Positions 35,320 through 43,971 are shown, counted from the stretch's first letter. The stretch is DNA of 64,000 nt from Maridesulfovibrio sp. (GCF_963666665.1 NZ_OY762999.1:663501-727500); one strand, 5' to 3'. The notes: generated from the sequence alone by a model not told the origin. A program made the numbers and translations.

Positions 35320-35727
35320 TTCTTTTATTCTATCCTTGATCAGGCCGTAAAAGGAGCTTGTGTTTGATTGGAAACGCCAGCCAAGGTGTTCTCTGCATTT
35401 GGAGCATGAGCTTATCTGCCATGTGTACCCTGCAAACCAAGTGAATTCATTTGATGGAGGGCCGGATGTGGCACAGCCTGTAGCAGCAGAAAAGCATCTT
35501 ATTTGAAAGACATAGCCATGAGGATTAAAAAATGAGTGTTCATGGTTGTCGTTGACTTTTGTTGAGAATGAGGTGTCAGTGATCCTGGCTCCGCATTCAC
35601 GGCAGGTTATGGCTTTCTTTTCGGATTCGCGCAGTTCGTCCTTGTCCGCAACCTCTATGCCGGAATTTGTACCGGGAGGGGAGGACTTCAGGAAAGAACA
35701 GGGTAGAGGATTGTTGATTATTTGCAT
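35317..35727 (-). CDS. Stand-alone CULT-domain (cereblon-like) protein
   Basis: A 136-residue protein whose residues 38-130 are a CULT domain, the thalidomide-binding fold of cereblon. The zinc site is C42-x2-C45 and C108-x2-C111; the aromatic cage is W97, W103 and W117. From memory, the bacterial homologue of known structure (MsCI4 of Magnetospirillum) has C24/C27/C90/C93 and W79/W85/W99: every interval is the same, and N68, P69, F74 and F95 fall where that protein has N50, P51, F56 and F77. The first 37 residues lack a signal peptide. Likely function is to bind a small cyclic imide or uracil-like ligand or a modified C-terminus; not shown. It lies next to tRNA-Asn copy A. Confidence 0.88.
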   Translation of the reverse strand: MQIINNPLPCSFLKSSPPGTNSGIEVADKDELRESEKKAITCRECGARITDTSFSTKVNDNHEHSFFNPHGYVFQIRCFSAATGCATSGPPSNEFTWFAGYTWQISSCSKCREHLGWRFQSNTSSFYGLIKDRIKE

Positions 35728-35781
35728 AATCTGATTGTAGCCTGTAGGGACGCTAAGAGCAAAGAAAAGAATATAATAGAT

Positions 35782-35817
35782 AAAGAAAAAGGCTACTTTC
35801 TTTCGAAAGCAGCCTTT
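35782..35817 (-). terminator. Terminator of tRNA-Asn copy A
   Basis: Minus-strand hairpin GGCTGCTTTC...GAAAGTAGCC followed by a T-rich run, 8 nt after the tRNA. The other two copies carry variants of the same hairpin. Confidence 0.88.
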
Positions 35818-35825
35818 GAGCTATC

Positions 35826-35901
35826 TGGCTCCCCGGGAGGGACTTGAACCCCCAACCTAGTGATTAACAGTCACCCGCTCTGCCGATTGAGCCACCGAGG
35901 A
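35826..35901 (-). tRNA. tRNA-Asn (GTT), copy A
   Basis: 76 nt with encoded CCA, anticodon GTT in GACTGTTAATC, acceptor stem TCCTCGG/CCGGGGA with G73. It is identical in sequence to copies B and C as far as I can read. Confidence 0.97.
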
Positions 35902-35911
35902 ATATTTTGTT

Positions 35912-35934
35912 GTTGCGGCGTTTTCCGCTGCAAC
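35912..35934 (-). other. Leader hairpin of tRNA-Asn copy A transcript
   Basis: Minus-strand arms GTTGCAGCG and CGCCGCAAC, nine positions with one A-C mismatch and a 5-nt loop, between promoter and tRNA. The same structure occurs before copies B and C. Confidence 0.75.
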
Positions 35935-35942
35935 GAAGATTG

Positions 35943-35971
35943 GTTCTACGGATTTGTCTTAAAGTTGTCAA
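35943..35971 (-). promoter_or_regulatory. Promoter of tRNA-Asn copy A
   Basis: Minus-strand TTGACA (35971-35966), 17-bp spacer, TAGAAC (35948-35943). Confidence 0.83.
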
Positions 35972-36108
35972 ACATTATCTTTAAATTAATTCAATTTTTT
36001 TAAAATTAGGTGGTTAAGCCTGTGTTTATGCGGGTTGAACATGGGGCGGATTTTCTGTTAGAGTCGTATTGTATCAGGTTGATTGAATTTTATTGGTGAG
36101 GGAGTTGC

Positions 36109-36930
36109 ATGGAAATCAAAACAAAGATTGTCAGTTTAGCCTTCGGGATGGGGATGCTGTTTTGCGTTATTTTACCTGCTTTTGCCAGCGAAACTGTCAA
36201 TGTTGCAACGGTATTGTATCCTCCCTTGGTTTTTGAGGAAGCAGAGCCTGAATTTGGTAAAGGCATGCTAAGGGATATTGTAACGGATGCTTTTGCTGTC
36301 GAAGACATTTCGGCTCAATATGATCTCTTGCCGATGTCCAGAAATGTCTGGTCGATTGTTAAACGTGTGCAGGACTGCTGTTTAGGGTCCATGGAATGGT
36401 TTAAGAGAAGAGGAATGGAAGATAAGGTAGAAGCTGTAGATATCATCCAGTTAAATTTTGTAGGCTTTTATCAAGCTAAACGATTTCCGGAAGGTGTTGT
36501 GTTTAACCGGCTTGAAGATTTGAATAGATATTCTTTTGGCAATGTGCGTGGCAGCAGTAGTCAGCGGGTCTTGGATGATGCTGGATTACAGACTGATTTG
36601 GCTTCCGATATCAGGATCAATTTTTTAAAATTGAATGCAGGGCGGTTTGATTTTGCCGTAGCTTTTCGTGTTACCGGGGAATACTTGATCTGGGAGCTGT
36701 TTCCGGAAAAAGCTCCAGAGTTCAGTTTTACCAGTAAGCCTATCCAGCAGATGAAGCTTTCAGTTATTTTTCAAAAACGAAACAGGCCGTTGAAGGAAAG
36801 GTTTATCAAAGGGTTGGGAAAAATAGCCCGCGACGGAACCTATTATTCAATCCTGAAAAGATATCATATGAACGGAGTTGTCCCTGAGGATGTTATTCCG
36901 GAGAACCTGAAGGGTATCGTGAAAAAGTAA
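36109..36930 (+). CDS. Extracytoplasmic solute-binding protein family 3 (orphan)
   Basis: A 273-residue exported protein with a signal peptide (about 1-26, ending AFAS) and the family 3 fold of polar amino-acid receptors: substrate-site segments LYPPLVF near the start and GKGMLRDIVTDAF. It has no permease or ATPase neighbour. It lies between tRNA-Asn copies A and B, the only full gene inside that tRNA cluster. Such orphans in sulfate reducers can serve chemotaxis or sensor systems rather than transport. The ligand is unknown. It shares the hairpin of copy B as possible terminator. Confidence 0.85.
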   Translation: MEIKTKIVSLAFGMGMLFCVILPAFASETVNVATVLYPPLVFEEAEPEFGKGMLRDIVTDAFAVEDISAQYDLLPMSRNVWSIVKRVQDCCLGSMEWFKRRGMEDKVEAVDIIQLNFVGFYQAKRFPEGVVFNRLEDLNRYSFGNVRGSSSQRVLDDAGLQTDLASDIRINFLKLNAGRFDFAVAFRVTGEYLIWELFPEKAPEFSFTSKPIQQMKLSVIFQKRNRPLKERFIKGLGKIARDGTYYSILKRYHMNGVVPEDVIPENLKGIVKK

Positions 36931-36941
36931 AAGGCAATAAA

Positions 36942-36970
36942 AAGGGCTGCTTTCTTTTGAAAGCAGCCTT
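36942..36970. terminator. Terminator of tRNA-Asn copy B and of the solute-binding gene
   Basis: 10-bp perfect stem GGCTGCTTTC/GAAAGCAGCC between convergent genes, with an A-run on the left (a T-run for the tRNA). Confidence 0.85.
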
Positions 36971-36979
36971 TGAGCTATC

Positions 36980-37055
36980 TGGCTCCCCGGGAGGGACTTG
37001 AACCCCCAACCTAGTGATTAACAGTCACCCGCTCTGCCGATTGAGCCACCGAGGA
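36980..37055 (-). tRNA. tRNA-Asn (GTT), copy B
   Basis: 76 nt, same sequence as copy A. Promoter, leader hairpin and terminator of its own. Confidence 0.97.
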
Positions 37056-37064
37056 ATATTTGTT

Positions 37065-37087
37065 GTTGAGGAGTTTTCCCCTTCAAC
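37065..37087 (-). other. Leader hairpin of tRNA-Asn copy B transcript
   Basis: Minus-strand arms GTTGAAGGG and CTCCTCAAC. The fifth pair is A-T where copies A and C have C-G, and the eighth is G-T where they have C-G: compensatory changes that keep the stem. Confidence 0.75.
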
Positions 37088-37095
37088 GAAGATGG

Positions 37096-37124
37096 GTTCT
37101 ACGGAGTTGTTGCGAGTATGTCAA
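37096..37124 (-). promoter_or_regulatory. Promoter of tRNA-Asn copy B
   Basis: Minus-strand TTGACA (37124-37119), 17-bp spacer, TAGAAC (37101-37096). Confidence 0.83.
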
Positions 37125-37349
37125 ATATTATCTTTAATTTAATTTAAATTTTCTTTAGACTTTCTTTCAGGGATTGATTTTGGTTGGAGAAGGTTGATGT
37201 TGTCAGCGTTGAGAAGGCTGTTTTCCAAAGGTCCATCTTTCGAAGTCCCGGTAGAGTCGATTTACGGGTATATATATTTAAATGTAGGGAAATGATTTTT
37301 AATGAACGAATGTGCAGGCGTGAAATTGGGCAGCTGAATGAAATGAAAA

Positions 37350-37382
37350 GAAAAAGGCTGCCTTCTTTCGAAAGCAGCCTTT
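37350..37382 (-). terminator. Terminator of tRNA-Asn copy C
   Basis: Variant of the same hairpin, with one C-A mismatch in a 10-position stem, followed by a T-run on the minus strand. Confidence 0.85.
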
Positions 37383-37390
37383 GAGCTATC

Positions 37391-37466
37391 TGGCTCCCCG
37401 GGAGGGACTTGAACCCCCAACCTAGTGATTAACAGTCACCCGCTCTGCCGATTGAGCCACCGAGGA
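37391..37466 (-). tRNA. tRNA-Asn (GTT), copy C
   Basis: 76 nt, same sequence as copies A and B. It is divergent from lysS. Confidence 0.97.
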
Positions 37467-37476
37467 ATATTTTGTT

Positions 37477-37499
37477 GTTGCAGCGTTTCCCGCTGCAAC
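37477..37499 (-). other. Leader hairpin of tRNA-Asn copy C transcript
   Basis: Perfect 9-bp stem GTTGCAGCG/CGCTGCAAC with a GGAAA loop, between promoter and tRNA. Confidence 0.78.
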
Positions 37500-37507
37500 G
37501 AAGATGG

Positions 37508-37536
37508 GTTCTACGGATTTGCCGCGCACTTGTCAA
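37508..37536 (-). promoter_or_regulatory. Promoter of tRNA-Asn copy C
   Basis: Minus-strand TTGACA (37536-37531), 17-bp spacer, TAGAAC (37513-37508). Confidence 0.83.
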
Positions 37537-37676
37537 ACACTTTTTTTAAAAAATTTTTGTGCGCGAAAGTGAACTATTTAAAGATGTACTTTCTTGACGA
37601 CAAAGGGTAATTAGCTTAGGCAATCAACGGATCTTGTATTTATCTAGAATTTATTCGGTTACGGAGAATTAATAAC

Positions 37677-39272
37677 TTGAGCGGCAAGAAGAATAAGCAA
37701 ATCAAGCTGGCAACCAAATCAGAGCATGTGCAGTCATTTATGCCCATGCTTGAGGCTCTGCAAGCTCAGAACGAACTCAATCAGGTTCTGAAGAATCGTG
37801 TGGAAAAAGCCTGTGGCCTTCTCGACGAAGGTGTTCCGCTTTACCCCAACAACTTCAGTAAAGATACAGAAGTCTCAGACATCTGGGATAATTATGACAA
37901 TCTCGGAGGAGAAGAGCTGGAAGCTCTGGGCAAGAAATTCAAGCTTGCCGGTAGGGTTATCACTCACAGATCTTTCGGTAAGGTCGCATTCTTTCATCTT
38001 CAGGATCCTACCGGCAGGATTCAGGTATACGCAGCCAGGGATGATCTCGGCGCAGACCTGTACAAAATTTTTAAGAAATTCGATATCGGTGATATTGTCG
38101 GCGTTGAAGGAACACTCTTCAGAACCAAAACTGACGAGCTGACCGTTAAAGCTGATAGGGTAGATCTGATTACCAAATCCATGCGCCCGCTTCCTGAAAA
38201 GTACCACGGGCTCAAGGATGTGGAGACCAGATACCGCCAGCGTTATGTCGACCTCATCGTAACCCCACGCGCACGCGAAATTTTCCAGAAGCGTACCCTC
38301 ATTGTCAGGGCTATTCGTAATTATCTGGATTCCAAGGGTTTCATGGAAGTGGAAACTCCCATGATGCACCCCATCGCAGGTGGTGCGGCAGCCCGTCCTT
38401 TTACCACCCATCACAATGCTCTTGATATGCAGCTTTATATGCGCATTGCGCCGGAGCTTTATCTCAAGCGTCTGTTGGTAGGTGGATTTGAGAAGGTTTA
38501 CGAAATTAACCGTAACTTCCGTAACGAAGGTATTTCTGTAAGGCATAACCCTGAGTTCACCATGCTTGAATTCTACTGGGCGTATGCCAACTTCGAAAAC
38601 CTTATGGATCTCACCGAAGAAATGATTTCTTCTGTTTGTAAGGAAGTTAACGGCGACACTGTCATTGAATATCAGGAAGAAAAGATTGATCTGACCCCTG
38701 GAGCGTGGCACCGCATGGCTTTCCACGAATCCCTTGAAAAGGTTGGCGGTGTTTCTCCTGAAGTCTACACTGACTATGATAAATGTAAGGAACTTGTTAA
38801 AAAGCTCGGTGAGAAAGCAGTTGAGGGCGAAAAGCTCGGTAAGCTGCAGGCCAAGCTTTTTGACGCACTGGTTGAGCCTAAGCTGATCCAGCCGCACTTC
38901 ATTTATCACTATCCTACTGATATTTCTCCTCTTTCCAGAAGGAATGAGGAGAACCCGGATATTACTGACCGTTTTGAGCTGTTCATTTACGGTCGTGAAC
39001 TGGCAAACGCCTTTTCCGAGCTCAACGATCCCGTTGACCAGCGCTGCCGTTTTATGGAGCAGGTTGCGGAGAAGGATGCCGGTGATGATGAAGCCCACAA
39101 CATGGACGAGGACTATGTCCGCGCTCTTGAATACGGTATGCCTCCGGCTGCTGGACAGGGTATCGGGATTGACCGTCTGGTCATGCTTTTGACTGATAGT
39201 GCTTCCATCAGGGAAGTTATTCTGTTCCCGCTGCTCAGAACCGAAGGTGCTTCCGGTAATGGTGGCTCATGA
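37677..39272 (+). CDS. lysS: Lysyl-tRNA synthetase, class II
   Basis: A 531-residue class II enzyme charging tRNA-Lys. The OB-fold anticodon domain (about 75-185) has GRVITHRSFGKVAFF; motif 2 is RNFRNEGISVRHNPEF and motif 3 GQGIGIDRLVML. The start is TTG at 37677, with ACGGAGAA about 10 nt upstream; the first in-frame ATG would remove conserved-looking helix. An N-terminal basic stretch MSGKKNKQIK is present. The ATG of lolC overlaps the stop (ATGA), so lysS heads the envelope operon. Confidence 0.95.
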   Translation: MSGKKNKQIKLATKSEHVQSFMPMLEALQAQNELNQVLKNRVEKACGLLDEGVPLYPNNFSKDTEVSDIWDNYDNLGGEELEALGKKFKLAGRVITHRSFGKVAFFHLQDPTGRIQVYAARDDLGADLYKIFKKFDIGDIVGVEGTLFRTKTDELTVKADRVDLITKSMRPLPEKYHGLKDVETRYRQRYVDLIVTPRAREIFQKRTLIVRAIRNYLDSKGFMEVETPMMHPIAGGAAARPFTTHHNALDMQLYMRIAPELYLKRLLVGGFEKVYEINRNFRNEGISVRHNPEFTMLEFYWAYANFENLMDLTEEMISSVCKEVNGDTVIEYQEEKIDLTPGAWHRMAFHESLEKVGGVSPEVYTDYDKCKELVKKLGEKAVEGEKLGKLQAKLFDALVEPKLIQPHFIYHYPTDISPLSRRNEENPDITDRFELFIYGRELANAFSELNDPVDQRCRFMEQVAEKDAGDDEAHNMDEDYVRALEYGMPPAAGQGIGIDRLVMLLTDSASIREVILFPLLRTEGASGNGGS

Positions 39273-40498
39273 AGTTTGAACTCTTCGTCGCACTGAGATA
39301 CCTCTTTACACTGAGAAAGAATAATTTCATCTCAGTCATCTCTCTCTTTGCCGTGTGCGGCGTTGCTTTGGGCGTAGCAGCCCTGATTGTGGTGATAGGG
39401 GTTATGAACGGTTTTTCAACCGATCTCCGTGACAAAATTCTTGGAGTTAATGCCCACGTTATCGTGACCGCATATGACGGTACGCTTGAAAACTACCATC
39501 ACATGACCGATAGAATTGAAAAGATTCCGGGCGTTACAGGTGTAACGCCCTTTATCTATTCTGAGGTTATGCTCTCCAGCAGCGGGGGAGTAAAAGGTGT
39601 TGTCCTTAGGGGTGTCGATGCTGATACCGCTAAAGGTGTATTGAGCCTTCCCGGAGATATGGTTTCTGGAAGTGTGGATAGTCTGTCAAAAGACAGCAAG
39701 ATTCCGGAGATTGTTATAGGTAATCAGTTGGCGCGTCGCCTCGGACTTGTTATTGGCGATACTGTGAACTTGTTATCCCCGTCCGGTACTCGAACTGCCG
39801 CTGGATTTACCCCGAAAGTTAGGGTATTTAAGGTTGGTGGGATCTTTCGTACAGGAATGTATGAGTATGATTCTTCACTGGCTTACATCAGCAATACTGC
39901 AGCTCAGAAACTGCTAGGATTCAATCGGGATTTTGTTTCCGGCCTTGAAATTCGTCTCGCAGACGTATATGCAGTTGATAACATAGGTAAACTTCTGGAC
40001 AAGGAGCTTGCCGGGTACCCGGTTCAAATCAGGAACTGGCAGGAAATGAATGCCAACCTGTTTGCCGCGCTCAAGCTTGAAAAGACCGCCATGTTCATCA
40101 TTCTGGCAATGATCGTTATGGTCGGTTCATTCAGCATTATCACTACCTTGGTTATGCTGGTCATGCAGAAGACCAAGGATATTGCCGTGCTGATGTCCAT
40201 GGGAGCGACTTCCGGGAGCATTAGAAGAATTTTTATGTTGCAGGGAACTTTGATCGGATTGATCGGAACAACCATCGGGTACTTGATCGGTATCCCGGTG
40301 GCTCTTTTGCTTAAAAAGTATCAGTTCATCAAGCTGCCTAGTAATGTCTATCCTGTGGACTATCTGCCCATCAGGATGGATTGGATGGATTTGACAATTA
40401 TCGGTGTTGCGGCGTTTTTGCTCTGTTTTCTGGCTACTCTGTACCCTGCAAAACAGGCGGCTGCTTTGGAACCGGCACAGGCTTTAAGGTATGAGTAA
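39269..40498 (+). CDS. lolC: Lipoprotein-releasing permease LolC/LolE
   Basis: Inner-membrane permease of 409 residues that, with LolD, extracts lipoproteins for transfer to the outer membrane. Four helices: one near 22-45 and three in the C-terminal third, flanking a large periplasmic MacB-like domain. The N-terminal FVALRYLFTLRKNNFISVISLFAVCGVALG motif (split by the first helix) is the LolC/E signature. Only one permease gene is present, so it may act as a homodimer (LolF-like). Its start overlaps lysS by 4 nt and its end overlaps lolD by 8. Confidence 0.93.
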   Translation: MKFELFVALRYLFTLRKNNFISVISLFAVCGVALGVAALIVVIGVMNGFSTDLRDKILGVNAHVIVTAYDGTLENYHHMTDRIEKIPGVTGVTPFIYSEVMLSSSGGVKGVVLRGVDADTAKGVLSLPGDMVSGSVDSLSKDSKIPEIVIGNQLARRLGLVIGDTVNLLSPSGTRTAAGFTPKVRVFKVGGIFRTGMYEYDSSLAYISNTAAQKLLGFNRDFVSGLEIRLADVYAVDNIGKLLDKELAGYPVQIRNWQEMNANLFAALKLEKTAMFIILAMIVMVGSFSIITTLVMLVMQKTKDIAVLMSMGATSGSIRRIFMLQGTLIGLIGTTIGYLIGIPVALLLKKYQFIKLPSNVYPVDYLPIRMDWMDLTIIGVAAFLLCFLATLYPAKQAAALEPAQALRYE

Positions 40499-41174
40499 TT
40501 TGCTTTACGAACTTACTGATGTCGTAAAAGAATACGAAGGACCGACCGAGACTGTGCGGATTCTGGATCATGTCAATCTGACTGTTGATTCCGGCGAGTC
40601 CCTTGCCATTCTCGGGGCATCCGGGTCCGGCAAGACAACGTTGCTTCATATTCTCGGCACCTTGGATACCGCTTCCGGTGGAAATATCCATTTTGCGGGA
40701 ATGAATATTAATGATATGACACCTGAAAAGCGGGCCGAAATTAGGAACAGGGGAATCGGTTTTGTTTTTCAGTTTCATCACCTTCTTCCGGAGTTTACCA
40801 CTCTGGAAAATGTTGCTCTTCCTGCCATGATGGCAGGCATAGGTCAGGGGGATGCCTCTGATATGGCCCGTGAAGCCCTTGGGCTGGTAGGGTTGCAGAA
40901 CAGGATTGATCACAGAGTGACGACTCTGTCAGGAGGAGAGAGGCAGCGTGCTGCCATAGCGCGTGCTATCCTCCTTAAACCAAAGGTCCTGCTTGCGGAT
41001 GAGCCTACCGGTAACTTGGATGAGAAGACAGGGAAGATGGTCGGAGAAATGCTGGCTTCCCTTAATGAAGAGCTTGGAATGACGCTCATCGTGGTGACAC
41101 ACAACATGGATTTGGCCGGGGTTATGAAACGCCGGCTTGAGTTGCGTTCCGGAGAACTGTATGCCCAGAACTAG
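40491..41174 (+). CDS. lolD: Lipoprotein-releasing ATPase LolD
   Basis: A 227-residue ABC ATPase: Walker A GASGSGKTT near 41-49, signature LSGGERQR, Walker B LLADEPTGNLD and the switch His in VTHN. The segment FQFHHLLPEFTTLENV is typical of LolD. Overlaps with lolC (8 nt) and bamA (14 nt) show tight co-translation. Confidence 0.94.
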   Translation: MSNLLYELTDVVKEYEGPTETVRILDHVNLTVDSGESLAILGASGSGKTTLLHILGTLDTASGGNIHFAGMNINDMTPEKRAEIRNRGIGFVFQFHHLLPEFTTLENVALPAMMAGIGQGDASDMAREALGLVGLQNRIDHRVTTLSGGERQRAAIARAILLKPKVLLADEPTGNLDEKTGKMVGEMLASLNEELGMTLIVVTHNMDLAGVMKRRLELRSGELYAQN

Positions 41175-43875
41175 AATTCTGCTTTTACTGATTGCGGCAA
41201 CTTTTGCTTTTCTGATTAATTTCGGAACAAGCAAGGCTCAGGCTGAAGATGCTTCAGGCATCATTATTGCCGTACTTCCTTTTGAAGTTAATGCTGACGC
41301 TGATACACAATACCTTAGAGACAGTTTACCTACTCTTCTTTCAGACAGATTGCGTGAAGCAGGATTCCGCGTAGTTGATCAGAAAAAGGTCGCGGGACTT
41401 GTCGATGAACAGGGTTATGAATTTTTGAATATTCAGGCTGCCAAGGATATGGCTCTCCTGTCCGGAGCGGGATATTCCATTTATGGTAGTTTCAGCCAGA
41501 TCGGCGAAGATCTGAGCCTTGATGTTCGTCTTGTGGAAGCGTTCGGTATGAAACCGGCGGTTCCTCTTTTTGTTTCCCAAAAAGGGCTGATCAATCTTCT
41601 TCCGGCCGTAGATGAACTTGTTTCCAAGGTTAAGCTTGAATTGCTCAGTCAGGACAAGATTGCTGATATCGTAGTCCGTGGCTGCCGAGTCCTTGATAAA
41701 GATGTTATTCTGATGCGTACTAACATCAAGACCGGAGATATCTACACTCCTTCCAAGATTAACGCAGATCTCAAAAATATTTATGCTCTTGGCTACTTTG
41801 ACGATGTTAAGGTCAAGGTTACCGATGTTCCCGGTGGTAAGCAGATCATCTTTGACGTCAAGGAAAGGCCCCGCATTCAGGCCATTTCAGTTAAGGGTGA
41901 AGACGCTATTGATTCTGAAGATATTTTGGCTGCTGTAAATACCAAGAAAGGCGCGGTAATGAACCCGAAGGTTCTCTCCGATGACTTGAACACCCTGCGT
42001 GAGATGTACCGCAAGGAAGGTTATTACAACGCCAAGATCGACTACAATATAGAAGGTGAAGGTGCGCAGGCACGATTGAATCTTAATATAGATGAAGGCA
42101 AGAAGCTTTATATCGAAGGTATTAAGATCGAAGGAGCTAAACAGCTTGATCCTGACGAGGTTAAGGCACAGCTGGCCTTGACTGAAAGGGGGTGGCTTTC
42201 CTGGTTCACCAAAACCGGTGTGCTTAAAGAAGAGCTGTTAGAACGTGATGCTGCTGCGATATTGGCTTATTACGGTAACCGCGGTTTTGTTGATGCCAAG
42301 GTCGGTGAGCCTGAGCTGGATATCAAGGAAGACGGAATTTTCGTTACCTTCAAAGTTAAAGAGGGTGATCGTTATAAAGTCGGTAAGGTCAGCTTTCAGG
42401 GAGACCTGATTGTTAAGAAATCCAGACTGCGTGAACTTGTTACTGCTGACGATATGTCTGACGGTGGCGAATATCTGGACCGTTCCCTCCTTCGTGAGGA
42501 TATGAAGGCAATTTCTGATTTTTATTCCAACTATGGTTATGCCTATGCTGAAGCAAATATTCAGTTTGATCAGCATACAGATGATAAGTCCGTAGATATT
42601 ACTTTCATCATCTCCAAGCGCCAGAAAGTTCATATCCGCAGAGTTATTATTGAAGGTAACGCCAAGACTAGGAACAACGTTATCCTGCGCGAAATGCGTC
42701 TTGCTGACGGTGACCAGTTCAGTGGTTCCAAGCTGCAACGTTCAATTGTTCGTCTGAACAAGCTGGACTACTTCAGTGAAGTTGATATCGAACCTCTGCC
42801 TACCGGTGACCCCGGTGAGATGGATCTCAAGGTCAAGGTTAAGGATAAAAACACCGGTATGGTCAGCGGCGGTATCGGTTACTCAACCTCCGACAGTGTC
42901 TTTGTCTCTGCAAAGATTACCGAACGCAACCTCTTCGGTCGCGGTATGGAATTCTCCCTTAACGGTGGTTGGAGCTCCAAGACTATCAGTTATGGTATGA
43001 GCTTCTACAACCCCCGCATCGACGATACTCTCTGGGGCGGCGGTTTTAACACCTACTGGCGTAATGATGACTTTACCGATTATGATAAACAGACCATCGG
43101 TGGCGTTGTCTCTGCCGGTTATCCTCTCGGCGAGTACACCAATTTCTATACCAACTACCGCTTGGACTTCTATACGATTTCAGAAGTTGGAACCAACGCG
43201 GCGCAGTCGATCAAGGATATTGAAGGTGACAACTGGTCAAGCGTAATTACCGCCGGTATTAAACGTGATACTACCAACAAGGCTTTCAACCCATCCACCG
43301 GTACTGTGAATAACCTTGTTGTCGAAATGGGTGGTGGTGTCCTCCTGGGTGATGACTCTTTCGTGAAATACACCTATGACTCCAACTTCTTTACCCCGGT
43401 GTTCTGGGATCTGGTTTTCCATTGGAAAGGTAGTGCCGGTTTTATCCATGACAACTTCGGTGGCGGCGAAATTCCAGTGTTCGAGCGTTTTTACCTCGGT
43501 GGTATCAACACCGTACGCGGTTATGACAGCCGTGAAATCTCACCCCGTGACGGAGACACAAATGACCGCATCGGTGGTAACAAGATGTTCTACATGAACT
43601 TTGAACTCTTGTTCCCCATCAATGAAGAGCTTGGTCTTGTCGGTGTCGGTTTCTTCGATATTGGTAACGCTTGGGATGATGGCCAGAGTTTCTTCCATGA
43701 TACCAAACAGGCAGATGGATCAGAACTCTTCCTCGGTATGTACAAGAGTGTCGGTGCCGGAATTCGCTGGTTCTCCCCCATGGGACCGATCAGGGTAGAG
43801 TACGGTTACGGACTTGATAGGCTCGAAGACAGTTCAAGACATAAGATTGAATTCTCTATGGGACAGTTCTTCTAG
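41161..43875 (+). CDS. bamA: Outer-membrane assembly factor BamA with extra N-terminal domain
   Basis: A 904-residue precursor with a signal peptide (about 1-28). Five POTRA domains (about 165-575, beginning IADIVVRGCRVLD) precede the 16-strand barrel with the VRGY motif (FYLGGINTVRGYDSRE) and the terminal Phe of GQFF. Between signal and POTRA1 lies an additional domain of about 130 residues (GIIIAVLPFEVN ... RLVEAF) resembling a TolB-N/FlgO-type alpha/beta domain, absent from E. coli BamA (810). The ATG at 41161 has GGAGAA before it; the earlier in-frame ATG at 41137 would destroy the signal peptide. Inserts outer-membrane proteins. Confidence 0.94.
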   Translation: MPRTRILLLLIAATFAFLINFGTSKAQAEDASGIIIAVLPFEVNADADTQYLRDSLPTLLSDRLREAGFRVVDQKKVAGLVDEQGYEFLNIQAAKDMALLSGAGYSIYGSFSQIGEDLSLDVRLVEAFGMKPAVPLFVSQKGLINLLPAVDELVSKVKLELLSQDKIADIVVRGCRVLDKDVILMRTNIKTGDIYTPSKINADLKNIYALGYFDDVKVKVTDVPGGKQIIFDVKERPRIQAISVKGEDAIDSEDILAAVNTKKGAVMNPKVLSDDLNTLREMYRKEGYYNAKIDYNIEGEGAQARLNLNIDEGKKLYIEGIKIEGAKQLDPDEVKAQLALTERGWLSWFTKTGVLKEELLERDAAAILAYYGNRGFVDAKVGEPELDIKEDGIFVTFKVKEGDRYKVGKVSFQGDLIVKKSRLRELVTADDMSDGGEYLDRSLLREDMKAISDFYSNYGYAYAEANIQFDQHTDDKSVDITFIISKRQKVHIRRVIIEGNAKTRNNVILREMRLADGDQFSGSKLQRSIVRLNKLDYFSEVDIEPLPTGDPGEMDLKVKVKDKNTGMVSGGIGYSTSDSVFVSAKITERNLFGRGMEFSLNGGWSSKTISYGMSFYNPRIDDTLWGGGFNTYWRNDDFTDYDKQTIGGVVSAGYPLGEYTNFYTNYRLDFYTISEVGTNAAQSIKDIEGDNWSSVITAGIKRDTTNKAFNPSTGTVNNLVVEMGGGVLLGDDSFVKYTYDSNFFTPVFWDLVFHWKGSAGFIHDNFGGGEIPVFERFYLGGINTVRGYDSREISPRDGDTNDRIGGNKMFYMNFELLFPINEELGLVGVGFFDIGNAWDDGQSFFHDTKQADGSELFLGMYKSVGAGIRWFSPMGPIRVEYGYGLDRLEDSSRHKIEFSMGQFF

Positions 43876-43904
43876 CAGAATTTAACATATTAATGTAAAC
43901 GAAG

Positions 43905-43930
43905 GGCATGCCGGTTTTCGGCATGCCTTT
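43905..43930 (+). terminator. Hairpin with short T-run between bamA and skp
   Basis: 9-bp stem GGCATGCCG/CGGCATGCC followed by TTTT. It could reduce read-through from bamA into the lipid A genes, or only protect the bamA message. Confidence 0.65.
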
Positions 43931-43971
43931 TCGCCTGATTATCAGATAGGAATTATAAGGAGTAAGTTTAA

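Larger units (their letters stand above)
37056..37390. other. Spacer between tRNA-Asn copies B and C
   Basis: 335 nt. It holds the leader hairpin and promoter of copy B and the terminator of copy C. A 66-codon open frame at 37184-37384 has no ribosome site and runs into the terminator; I do not consider it a gene. Confidence 0.6.

Noticed and set aside
35826..37466. tRNA-Asn cluster as an integration site of a mobile island
   Set aside because: No integrase, no att-like direct repeat beyond the tRNA copies themselves, and the enclosed solute-binding gene has native base use.
37184..37610. Short open frames between and over tRNA-Asn copies
   Set aside because: No ribosome site, they run into terminators, tRNA or promoter sequence and have no protein-like pattern.
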